DNA of 32,865 bases, taken from JAEUMW01 sp039807745 (GTDB lineage: Bacteria; Pseudomonadota; Gammaproteobacteria; Burkholderiales; JAEUMW01). The notes under the pieces are model-generated. The model ran no database searches and was not told the origin of the DNA. It worked only from the letters and a program-made list of their open reading frames with translations. How positions within the stretch are numbered: position 1 is the first letter of the stretch; each line of letters begins with the position of its first letter. Made by a program: the position numbers and the translations under genes. Shown piece by piece: positions 22,808-30,684 of this stretch. The DNA lies in NCBI GenBank assembly GCA_039807745.1, contig JBDHRV010000020.1, positions 1 through 32,865 of the forward strand. Reading direction: 5' to 3'.

Positions 22808-23950
22808 CTAAAGGCTCGCGCGTCTCAGGTCGCCCAGCAACGCAGCCACGTCTGCCGTGAAGCGCGCCGCCGCGGTGGCGTCGATCGCCCGGGAATCATA
22901 CGACAAACACAGCGGGAGCATGCAGCGCGTGACGGCCTTGCCCTCCCGCTCGACGAGCTTGGGCTGCGGTCGCGTGACGCCCAGCACCGCGACGGCCGGC
23001 GCATCCACGACCGGTGTAAAGCCTGTGCCACCGGCGCTGCCGAGACTCGCGATCGAGAACGCTCCCCGCGCGAGGTCGGCAGGCTCGAGCCGCTTGTCCC
23101 GGACCCGCGCGCCGAGTTCCTCGATCTCGCGCGCCAGATCGAGGACGCCCTTACGATCCACGTCGCGGATCAGGGGCACCACGCGTCCGTTCGGCGTGTC
23201 GAACGCGAATCCGAGATGACAGCCGGACCCCGCTGCACTGGGATCGTTGCCGTGCCCGGCGTTCAAGGCCTGGAATTTCTGTACGGCCGGCGCGACTGCC
23301 TTCAGCAGGAACGGGGCAAGCGTCAGCTCGAACCCGGCAGCGCGCACTGACGATGCGACTTCCTCACGGAAGGCCTCGAGGTCAGTGACGTCGGCTTCAT
23401 CGAAGTGGCAGGCGGTCCGGGACGGTGCCGTCGCGGCGGGCGCATCTGACGGGGTACCGGCGGCGAGCGCAGCCCGAACGAAGGACTGCACGTCGTCTAT
23501 CAGGATCCGCTGCGACGGCCCGCTGCCGCGAACCTGGCGCAGGTCCACACCCAGCTCGCGGGCGAAGCGGCGGATCGCCGGGCTCGCGTGCGGCAGACTC
23601 GGCGGTAGTGCCGCGCTCGCTGCCGTCTCCGGTCGAATGACCGATGCGGTCTCGGGCTTCGCTGCTTCCGGCGGGGGGGGAGTGGGTGCGGGCAGTTGGA
23701 CCTCGACCTCTTCGGCCTCCAGCTCGAGAATCGCCGTGCCCTCGGAGACGCGGTCGCCGACCTGCACCTTGAGCGTCTTCACCGCGCCGCCAAACGGGGC
23801 CGGAACGTCGAGCGTCGCTTTGTCGGACTCGAGGACGATGAGGGAGTCCTCCGGCTTCACCCGATCGCCTGGCTTGACCATCACCTCGATCACCGGGATG
23901 TTGCTGAAATCGCCGATGTCCGGAACCAGCACCTCCTTGATCGCGCCCAT
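22808..23950 (-). CDS. aceF: Pyruvate dehydrogenase E2-like protein with altered acetyltransferase active site
   Basis: By position and domains this is the E2 of pyruvate dehydrogenase. It has an N-terminal lipoyl domain (about 3-80, lipoylated Lys44 in ESDKATLD), a Pro/Ala-rich linker, a peripheral-subunit-binding domain (about 121-158) and a 2-oxoacid acyltransferase core to residue 380. The core is abnormal. The normal SYDHRVIDG is SYDSRAIDA, so the catalytic His of HxxxDG is Ser353 and the Gly is Ala358. The usually conserved Asn of FTPIIN is Asp316. The roughly 25-residue segment normally before the IPHVT-type strand appears absent, the core starting near CHFDEADVTDLE. The remaining residues are well conserved, so this does not look like a decaying pseudogene. 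It may be structural or an E3-binding-protein-like subunit. Confidence 0.85.
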   Translation of the reverse strand: MGAIKEVLVPDIGDFSNIPVIEVMVKPGDRVKPEDSLIVLESDKATLDVPAPFGGAVKTLKVQVGDRVSEGTAILELEAEEVEVQLPAPTPPPPEAAKPETASVIRPETAASAALPPSLPHASPAIRRFARELGVDLRQVRGSGPSQRILIDDVQSFVRAALAAGTPSDAPAATAPSRTACHFDEADVTDLEAFREEVASSVRAAGFELTLAPFLLKAVAPAVQKFQALNAGHGNDPSAAGSGCHLGFAFDTPNGRVVPLIRDVDRKGVLDLAREIEELGARVRDKRLEPADLARGAFSIASLGSAGGTGFTPVVDAPAVAVLGVTRPQPKLVEREGKAVTRCMLPLCLSYDSRAIDATAAARFTADVAALLGDLRRASL

Positions 23951-23979
23951 GCGTTCCCCGTGCAGTCTCGTACGATGCT

Positions 23980-26631
23980 TCAGACCCGGACCGGACTCGG
24001 CTTGGTCGGGTCGATGCGGTATTTCGCGATCGCCTGGCCGACCTGCACGCGCGGAATGTCACCTTCCGCGGCAAGCGCCTGCAGCGCCGCGAGCACGACC
24101 CAATGGCGATTCACCTCGAAGAATCGGCGCAGCTGGTCGCGCGTGTCGGAGCGCCCATAGCCGTCCGTCCCCAGTACCGCGAAGCGTCGGGGCACGTACG
24201 CCCGGATCTGGTCGGCCACGATCTTCATGTAGTCGCTCGCGGCGATCACCGGTCCCTTGCGGTCCTTCAGGCAACACTCGACGTAAGAAAGCGCAGGCGG
24301 TGCCTCGGGATGGAGCAGATTCCAGCGTGTCGCCTCCAGCCCGTCCCGACGCAGCTCCGAGAAACTGGTGGCGCTCCACACGTCGGCGCTGACGCCCCAC
24401 TCCTGTTCGAGAAGATCGGCGGCGGCCAGCACCTCGCGCAGGATCGTCCCCGCGCCCATGAGCTGCACGCGAGGACCCGCACCTTCGGCGCCGGCGCGCA
24501 GCAGATACATCCCCTTGAGAATGCCCGCTTCAGCACCCGCGGGCAGCGCCGGATGAACGTAGTTTTCGTTCATGACGGTGATGTAGTAGAAGACATCCTC
24601 CTGCTCGGCGTACATGCGCCGCAGCCCGTCCTGAATGATCACCGCGAGTTCGAACGCAAACGCGGGGTCGTACGAGATGCAGTTCGGAATGGTCGAAGCG
24701 AGCACGTGGCTGTGCCCGTCCTCGTGCTGCAGCCCCTCGCCGTTGAGGGTGGTGCGACCGGCGGTACCGCCCACCAGGAAGCCCCGGCAGCGCGAGTCCC
24801 CCGCGGCCCAGGCGAGATCCCCGATGCGCTGGAAGCCGAACATCGAATAGAAGATGTAGAAGGGGATCATGGGCACGCCGTGCGTGCTGTAAGAGGTGGC
24901 GGCGGCGATCCAGTCCGCCATCGCGCCGGCCTCGTTGATGCCCTCCTGCAGAATCTGGCCGTGCTTGTCCTCCTTGTAGTACATGAGCTGATCGGCATCC
25001 TGGGGCGTGTACAGCTGTCCGACGGACGACCAGATGCCGAGCTGACGGAACATGCCTTCCATGCCAAAGGTGCGCGATTCATCGGCCACGATCGGCACCA
25101 CGCGGCGGCCGATCTGCTTGTCCTTCACGAGCAGGTTCAGGATGCGCACGAAGGCCATGGTGGTAGAGAAGTCGCGGTCCTCGGAGCTCTTCAGCAGCGA
25201 CTGGAAGGCGGACAGCGGCGGCACCTCGAGCGCGTCCGCCTTGCGCCGGCGCCGGGTCATGAAGCCGCCCAGGCTCTGGCGTCGCCCCCGCATGTACTCG
25301 AGCTCGGGCGAAGCGTCCTCGAAACGCAGGTAGGGCAGCGACTCGATCTCATCGTCCGGGATCGGCAGATTGAAGCGATCGCGGAACGCCTTGAGCGAGG
25401 TGGTGCCCATCTTCTTCTGCTGGTGCGTGATGTTCTGCGCCTCGCCCGATTCGCCCATGCCGTAGCCCTTGATCGTCTTGGCGAGGATCACCGTCGGCTG
25501 GCCGGTGTGCTTCACCGCGGCCGCGTAAGCGGCGTAGACCTTGTGCGGATCGTGGCCGCCCCGATTGAGACGCCAGATGTCATCGTCGGTCATGTTGGCG
25601 ACGAGTGCGAGCAGCTCGGGATACTTGCCGAAGAAGTGCTTGCGGACGTACGCGCCATCCTTCGACTTGAACGTCTGGTAGTCGCCATCGACGCACTCGC
25701 CCATGCGCTTCAACAGGAGACCGTGCTTGTCCTTGGCGAAGAGCGGATCCCAGTACGAGCCCCAGATCACCTTGATCACGTTCCACCCGGCGCCGCGAAA
25801 ATCCGCCTCGAGCTCCTGGATGATCTTGCCGTTGCCGCGGACCGGTCCGTCCAGTCGCTGCAGATTGCAGTTCACGACGAAGATCAGGTTGTCGAGCCGC
25901 TCGCGCGCGGCGACGCCGATCGCGCCCATCGACTCGGGCTCGTCCATCTCGCCGTCGCCCATGAACGCCCAGACCTTGCGCCCCTCGGTATTGGCGAGGC
26001 CGCGGTCCTGCAGATACTTCATGAACTTGGCTTGGTAGATCGCCATGAGCGGACCCAGACCCATCGACACGGTCGGGAAATGCCAGAACTCCGGCATGAG
26101 CCAGGGATGCGGGTACGAAGAGAGTCCCTTGCCGTCGACCTCCTGGCGGAAGTTGTCGAGCTGCTCCTCGGTCAAGCGGCCGAGCAGGAAGGCACGGGCG
26201 TAGATGCCGGGTGCGGAATGTCCCTGCACGAACAGCAGATCGCCTTCGCGCGTGTCGGTGCGTGCCCGCCAGAAGTGGTTGTAGCCGACGTCATACAGCG
26301 TTGCCGCCGAGGCGAAGCTCGCGATGTGTCCGCCCACGTTCGTGCGCCGGTTGGCGCGCAGCACCATGGCGAGCGCGTTCCAGCGTGCATAGGAGCGAAT
26401 GCGGTGCTCGAGCTCGTAGTCCCCGGGTGAACGCTCCTCGGCGTGCGGCGGAATGGTGTTGATGTACGCCGTATTGGCGCTGTACGGGAGGTAGGCGCCC
26501 GATCTGCGCGCCTTCTCGATCAGTCGCTCGAGGAGGTAATGAGCCCGCTCCGGCCCTTCTACCTCCAGCACCGCCCCGAGCGCATCGAGCCACTCCCGTG
26601 TCTCCTGCGGATCGTGGTCGTGCATCTCCAT
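23980..26631 (-). CDS. aceE: Pyruvate dehydrogenase E1 component, homodimeric type
   Basis: AceE decarboxylates pyruvate with thiamine diphosphate and passes the acetyl group to the lipoyl domain of E2. The 883-residue protein has the homodimeric E1 layout. His102 in GGHIASF and His138 in QGHSAPGIYARAF match the catalytic histidines of E. coli AceE. The ThDP/Mg motif GDGEMDEPE is at about 225-233, followed by NCNLQRLDGPVRGN, the NITHQQKKM active-site loop, and the C-terminal GTDGYGRSDTR. The ATG at 26631 has AAGGAG nine bases upstream. The open frame extends to 26685 without resemblance. aceF follows after 29 bases. No key residue appears altered, in contrast to the E2. Confidence 0.95.
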   Translation of the reverse strand: MEMHDHDPQETREWLDALGAVLEVEGPERAHYLLERLIEKARRSGAYLPYSANTAYINTIPPHAEERSPGDYELEHRIRSYARWNALAMVLRANRRTNVGGHIASFASAATLYDVGYNHFWRARTDTREGDLLFVQGHSAPGIYARAFLLGRLTEEQLDNFRQEVDGKGLSSYPHPWLMPEFWHFPTVSMGLGPLMAIYQAKFMKYLQDRGLANTEGRKVWAFMGDGEMDEPESMGAIGVAARERLDNLIFVVNCNLQRLDGPVRGNGKIIQELEADFRGAGWNVIKVIWGSYWDPLFAKDKHGLLLKRMGECVDGDYQTFKSKDGAYVRKHFFGKYPELLALVANMTDDDIWRLNRGGHDPHKVYAAYAAAVKHTGQPTVILAKTIKGYGMGESGEAQNITHQQKKMGTTSLKAFRDRFNLPIPDDEIESLPYLRFEDASPELEYMRGRRQSLGGFMTRRRRKADALEVPPLSAFQSLLKSSEDRDFSTTMAFVRILNLLVKDKQIGRRVVPIVADESRTFGMEGMFRQLGIWSSVGQLYTPQDADQLMYYKEDKHGQILQEGINEAGAMADWIAAATSYSTHGVPMIPFYIFYSMFGFQRIGDLAWAAGDSRCRGFLVGGTAGRTTLNGEGLQHEDGHSHVLASTIPNCISYDPAFAFELAVIIQDGLRRMYAEQEDVFYYITVMNENYVHPALPAGAEAGILKGMYLLRAGAEGAGPRVQLMGAGTILREVLAAADLLEQEWGVSADVWSATSFSELRRDGLEATRWNLLHPEAPPALSYVECCLKDRKGPVIAASDYMKIVADQIRAYVPRRFAVLGTDGYGRSDTRDQLRRFFEVNRHWVVLAALQALAAEGDIPRVQVGQAIAKYRIDPTKPSPVRV

Positions 26632-26736
26632 CGTTGTCTCCTTCGTGTCGCTCGCGTCGGGCCGGCTCTGACGGCGGCCTCGCAACGCCGGGTTTGACCG
26701 CGGGGTCGTCGCGGGATTCCCGGCGATCGGCCGGCG

Positions 26737-27522
26737 TCAGTGGCCGGTAAATCTCGGCGGCCGCTTCTCCAGAAAGGCCGCCATGCCCTCGCGCCGGTCA
26801 TCGGTCGCGAAAGCAAGGCCGAAGCCATCGGTCTCCCACAACGTCGCGCCGGACAGATTCATGTCGAGACCGTGCTGCACCATCTGCTTGATGAGCTTGA
26901 TGGAAAGCGGCGGCTTGGTGACCAGGGTACGGCCGAGTTCGAGACCGCGTTCGAGCAACTCCGCCGGCGGGTGTACGTAGTTCACCAACCCGATCGCCCT
27001 GGCCTCCTCCGCCTTGACCTGACGCCCGGTCATGATGAGCTCCAGCGCCCGGGAACGGCCGACTAAGCGCAGCAAGCGTTGCGTGCCGCCAAAGCCCGGC
27101 ATGATGCCGATGTTGATCTCCGGCTGCCCGAAGACCGCGCGGTCCGAGGCCAGCAGGATGTCGCAACTCATCGCGAGCTCACAGCCGCCGCCCAGGGCGA
27201 AGCCGTTGACCAGCGCCACCGTCGGGATCGACAGGCGTTCCAGCCCGCGGAAGGTATCGCTCGCCAGCTCCGCCATTGCCTGCGCTTCCATCGGCGTGAG
27301 CGCCGCCAGTTCGCGGATGTCGGCACCCGCGACGAACGCCTTCTCGCCCGAGCCGGTGACGAGCAGCACGCGCGCATCGGCGCGCTCCCGGATTGCCCGC
27401 ACGGCCAGGGCAAGCTCGGCCAGGGTGGCGCGATTCAGCGCATTCAGGGCCGCCGGCCGGTGCACCGTCAGCAGCCAGAGGCCGGGTTCCCGCTCTTCGA
27501 GGATGAGGTTCTCAAAATCCAT
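26737..27522 (-). CDS. Enoyl-CoA hydratase/isomerase (crotonase family)
   Basis: This cytoplasmic crotonase-fold enzyme probably hydrates 2-enoyl-CoA to 3-hydroxyacyl-CoA. The 261-residue product has the CoA-binding/oxyanion segments KAFVAGADI and ALGGGCELAMSCD. Both catalytic glutamates of true hydratases are present, the first in GGGCELAMSCD and the second in GQPEINIGIMPGFGGTQRL. The ATG at 27522 has GGAG seven bases upstream. The frame is open far upstream, but that part is the antisense-frame shadow of phaC. It lies between phaC (68 bases before it) and aceE (105 bases after), on the same strand. It could supply 3-hydroxyacyl-CoA for polyester synthesis or serve beta-oxidation. R or S stereochemistry cannot be told, but the fold is the S-specific class. 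Confidence 0.9.
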   Translation of the reverse strand: MDFENLILEEREPGLWLLTVHRPAALNALNRATLAELALAVRAIRERADARVLLVTGSGEKAFVAGADIRELAALTPMEAQAMAELASDTFRGLERLSIPTVALVNGFALGGGCELAMSCDILLASDRAVFGQPEINIGIMPGFGGTQRLLRLVGRSRALELIMTGRQVKAEEARAIGLVNYVHPPAELLERGLELGRTLVTKPPLSIKLIKQMVQHGLDMNLSGATLWETDGFGLAFATDDRREGMAAFLEKRPPRFTGH

Positions 27523-27590
27523 GTGGAATCTCCGTGTTGTGCGCGCAGCACGGGGGATCGCTCCCGCGGCGCCGCGCTGTCCGTATTCAG

Positions 27591-29411
27591 TCAGCCCGCC
27601 GCGGGGCTGGGTGCGTCCAGGCGCGCCTGGACGTAAGAGCCCGGCGCGTCCTCCAGTACCTGGAGGCCGCCGGAACCCGGGACGCGCGCCGGAACCTTGC
27701 CGCCGGCCAACGCCGCCACCCATTGCTGCCAGTCCGGCCACCATGAACCCGAATGCTGCGTCGCCTCGGCGAGCCAGGCGTCGGGATCCGGCACGAGTTT
27801 CGGGTTGGTCCAGTAGCCGTATTTCTTCGCGACCGGCGGATTGATGACGCCGGCGATGTGACCCGACCCACCGAGCACGAACTTGACCGGACCGGCGAAG
27901 ATCTGGGCACCGCTGAACGTCGATTTCCACGGCGCGATATGGTCTTCGATGGTCGAGAGGAAATAGGCCGGTGTCCTGACGTTCCAGAGATTGACCGACA
28001 CGCCCGCGAACACGACGCCGCTCGGATCCTTGAGGACGTTCTTCAGATAACAGTTGCGCAGATAGAAGCTGTGCATGGCGGCGGGCAGCCGCGTCGAATC
28101 CGAGTTCCAGTGCAGCAGGTCGAACGGAAAAGGATCCTTCCCCAGCAGATAGTTGTTGATCACGAACGACCAGATGAGATCGTTGGCACGCAGCATGTTG
28201 AAGGTGCCTGCCATCTCGTGGCCCTCGAGATAGCCGCGCCGCTTCATCTTCTTCTCGAGGGAATCGATCGAACGCTCGTCGAGAAACACCTCGAGCTCGC
28301 CCGGGTCGGAAAAATCGATCATCGTCGTGAAGAACGTGGCGCTCGCGATGCGCTGCTCGCGCTTTCCTGCAAGGTAGCCGAGCGTGCACGCGAGCAGCGT
28401 CCCGCCGAGACAATAGCCCATCGCGTTGACCTCGCGCTCGCCGGTCGCCTTGTGGATCTGCTCCAGCGCGTCGACCGGCCCTTCGAGCAGGTAATCCTCG
28501 AAGTCCTTGTGTGCGAGCTCCGCGTCCGGATTCACCCAGGAGATCACGAAGACCGTGTGGCCCTGATCGACCGCCCACTTGATGAAGGAGTTCTTCTCCC
28601 GCAGATCGAGGATGTAGAACTTGTTGATCCAGGGCGGCACGATCAGCAGCGGCTTGCGCAGGACCTGCGCCGTGGTCGGCTCGTATTGCAGCAGCTGCAT
28701 GAGCTCGTTCTGGTAGACGACCTTGCCGCGGGTGTTGGCGATGTTCTCCCCCAGCTTGAAGGCGCCGGGATCGGTCATCCGGATGCGAATCGACTGCCCG
28801 TTGCCGCGCTCGATGTCCGCCAGCAGATTGCCGAGCCCCTTCACGAGGTTCTGTCCGCCGGAGTCGACCGTCTCGCGCAGCACCTCGGGATTGGTCAGCA
28901 CGAAATTGGTCGGCGCGAGGGCGTCGATGTACTGGCGCGTGAAGAAGTCGGCCTTCTTCTTCGTCCTTTCATCGAGCCCCTCCACGCTCGCGACGATGCC
29001 GTGCAGGTGGCGCGCGGCGATCAGGTACGACTGTTTCACGAAATCGAACACGAAGTTCTGCTCCCAGTCCTCGTGCCGGAAGCGCTTGTCGCCCGACGCC
29101 GGCGCTGCCACCGGCGCCGGGGATTGCCCGAAGGCGCGCAGGGTCGACGCCTGCCAGAGCAGCATGTAGTCCTGCCAGAGCTTCATCTGCGCCTGCGCGA
29201 GCCTCATCGGATCCTGCATCATGTGCCGGGTCAGGTCCATGAACGCCTGTGCAACACCCATTTCGTCCGCCACCAGGCCGCCCGCGGACATCTGGCGCTG
29301 CATGTATTGCATCACCTGTTCGCCGCTCTGGCGGGCGATCTCGGCGAATGACGCTGCCAAGTCCTGAGCCGCGGGTGGCACGTCTCGCTGCGAGTCCGTC
29401 GTCGTGTTCAT
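27591..29411 (-). CDS. phaC: Class I polyhydroxyalkanoate synthase
   Basis: PhaC polymerises (R)-3-hydroxyacyl-CoA, mainly 3-hydroxybutyryl-CoA, into polyester granules. The 606-residue product is the usual class I length and needs no PhaE or PhaR partner. The N-terminal domain includes WEQNFVFDFVKQSYL. The alpha/beta-hydrolase core has the lipase-like box GYCLGG with nucleophile Cys334, catalytic Asp490 in FLSTIEDHIAP and His518 in GGSGHIAGV. The start ATG has only a weak GGA-type ribosome binding site. A likely promoter lies at 29440-29469. No phaA or phaB is in this window. The neighbouring crotonase and pyruvate dehydrogenase genes could feed acyl-CoA and acetyl-CoA to it. Confidence 0.95.
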   Translation of the reverse strand: MNTTTDSQRDVPPAAQDLAASFAEIARQSGEQVMQYMQRQMSAGGLVADEMGVAQAFMDLTRHMMQDPMRLAQAQMKLWQDYMLLWQASTLRAFGQSPAPVAAPASGDKRFRHEDWEQNFVFDFVKQSYLIAARHLHGIVASVEGLDERTKKKADFFTRQYIDALAPTNFVLTNPEVLRETVDSGGQNLVKGLGNLLADIERGNGQSIRIRMTDPGAFKLGENIANTRGKVVYQNELMQLLQYEPTTAQVLRKPLLIVPPWINKFYILDLREKNSFIKWAVDQGHTVFVISWVNPDAELAHKDFEDYLLEGPVDALEQIHKATGEREVNAMGYCLGGTLLACTLGYLAGKREQRIASATFFTTMIDFSDPGELEVFLDERSIDSLEKKMKRRGYLEGHEMAGTFNMLRANDLIWSFVINNYLLGKDPFPFDLLHWNSDSTRLPAAMHSFYLRNCYLKNVLKDPSGVVFAGVSVNLWNVRTPAYFLSTIEDHIAPWKSTFSGAQIFAGPVKFVLGGSGHIAGVINPPVAKKYGYWTNPKLVPDPDAWLAEATQHSGSWWPDWQQWVAALAGGKVPARVPGSGGLQVLEDAPGSYVQARLDAPSPAAG

Positions 29412-29439
29412 GGTGGAAGGATTCCGTGAAATGTCTTTG

Positions 29440-29469
29440 ATTCTAGCTTCCGACAGCCGCGCCGCACAA
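29440..29469 (-). promoter_or_regulatory. Putative promoter for phaC
   Basis: On the minus strand, TTGTGC (29464-29469) and TAGAAT (29440-29445) are separated by 18 bases. The predicted start of transcription is near 29433, about 22 bases before the phaC ATG. The -10 is good, the -35 moderate. Confidence 0.4.
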
Positions 29470-29508
29470 TGCGATTCGCGGTGCGACCTGGCGGTGGCAG
29501 GCGGCCGC

Positions 29509-29718
29509 CTACGCTTCGAGGAACCAGGTCAGAACGGTCTTGGCAATGAAACCCATCATGCCGAACGCAAGCACGAAGAAGAGCACGAAGGTACCGAGCC
29601 GTCCGGCCTTCGACTCCTTCGCCAGGTTCCAGATGATGAACATCATGTAGAGCATGAAGCCGCTCAGCCCGAACGTGAGGCCGAACTGGGCGATCTGCTC
29701 TTCCGTGAGGCCGAACAT
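29509..29718 (-). CDS. DUF2788 family small membrane protein
   Basis: This 69-residue protein has two hydrophobic spans, about 14-32 and 44-62, separated by a short charged loop (NLAKESKAGRLG). It starts MFGLTEEQIAQFGLTFGLSG, which matches the DUF2788 family of betaproteobacterial and gammaproteobacterial membrane proteins of unknown function. The ATG at 29718 begins at the conserved N-terminus. No clear Shine-Dalgarno is seen. It follows the DUF2189 gene by 23 bases on the same strand, so the two may be co-transcribed. Confidence 0.75.
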   Translation of the reverse strand: MFGLTEEQIAQFGLTFGLSGFMLYMMFIIWNLAKESKAGRLGTFVLFFVLAFGMMGFIAKTVLTWFLEA

Positions 29719-29741
29719 GCTGGACGCGCGGTGGCTTGGGC

Positions 29742-30536
29742 TCAGTACCGCAAGGGTACCGCGGACGTGTCGACAAGATCCCGGTAGGCATGCCACGTCG
29801 CATGGCCGAGCACCGGAACGGTGACGATGAAGCCCACCATCGCTGTGGCGATCGAAACCGCCGTGGCAAGCATGATGAGGGTCGCCCACAGCGCGAGGGC
29901 AAGCGGATTCTCACCCACCGCCCGCACGCTCGTGAGAATGGCGCTGCGCAGAGTCACGATGCGCCCCAGCAGCAGGGGCGGCGAGACGGCCGTGGCCGCG
30001 AATACGAGCGCCGCACCGAGCCCGCCCGCAGCGAGCCACATCACGAACACGAAATCGCCCTGCGCCCGCACCACATAGCGCAGGAAGCCGCGCGCGTCTT
30101 CGATCGGCGTCTTCACGAAGAGCGCGAAGAGCCCCGCGGACACCAGCACCCACAGCGTACCGGCAACGGCCAGCAAGAGGCCGAGCCACACCAGCGGACG
30201 CGTCCCGCGCCGCCAGGCGTGCATGGCGTCCGCGAACGTCGGCCGCTTGCCACGCGAGAGCAGCCGGCTCTGCTCGTACAAGCCGGTCGCGAGTATCGGT
30301 CCGACCAGGACGAAGCCGGAGAAGGCGCCCGGCAGCAGATACCAATGCTCGAAGCCCGCGGCGAGGATGACGGCCCCGCCGGCGGCGATCACGAGGCCGT
30401 GGAGGAGGCTCGCCCACGGCGTGCGCGTAAAGTCGCGCCACCCCAGTCGCAGCCATACGAAGGGCCGGTCGAGCGGCACCTTTCGCACAGGCAGGACATC
30501 CGTGCTCGGCGCAGGCGCAGTGGCGGCAGTCGACAT
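29742..30536 (-). CDS. DUF2189 domain-containing integral membrane protein
   Basis: This 264-residue protein has about six membrane spans after a short N-terminal tail. The WLRLGWRDFTRTPWASLLHGL segment, followed by two spans and a GLYEQSRLLSRGKRPTFADA cytoplasmic loop, matches DUF2189 proteins. They have been annotated at times as cytochrome c oxidase subunit I-like, but no haem ligands are evident. The function is unknown. The ATG at 30536 was chosen to fit the family N-terminus. It has no ribosome binding site, and CCTCCT directly precedes it on the coding strand, so the start is uncertain. It is divergent from the cardiolipin synthase gene. Confidence 0.75.
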   Translation of the reverse strand: MSTAATAPAPSTDVLPVRKVPLDRPFVWLRLGWRDFTRTPWASLLHGLVIAAGGAVILAAGFEHWYLLPGAFSGFVLVGPILATGLYEQSRLLSRGKRPTFADAMHAWRRGTRPLVWLGLLLAVAGTLWVLVSAGLFALFVKTPIEDARGFLRYVVRAQGDFVFVMWLAAGGLGAALVFAATAVSPPLLLGRIVTLRSAILTSVRAVGENPLALALWATLIMLATAVSIATAMVGFIVTVPVLGHATWHAYRDLVDTSAVPLRY

Positions 30537-30684
30537 AGGAGGCGCTGATGAGAGCAAAGCGAAGGGCAACCTTGGAATTCTGGCGCCGCCGAGGACTTGC
30601 TGTCCAGTGCGGCGCAACGACCGCAACAGGGTCGCGTCGGCGAACTGCTAAACTCGCCCGTGCTTCATCTGCGCGGGAAGAACC

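Noticed and set aside
24103..26430. 775-codon plus-strand ORF opposite aceE
   Set aside because: aceE is clearly the real gene here. The antisense product has shadow-like composition and no start signals.
27753..29351. 532-codon plus-strand ORF opposite phaC
   Set aside because: phaC has a complete catalytic triad. The antisense frame is a GC-driven shadow.
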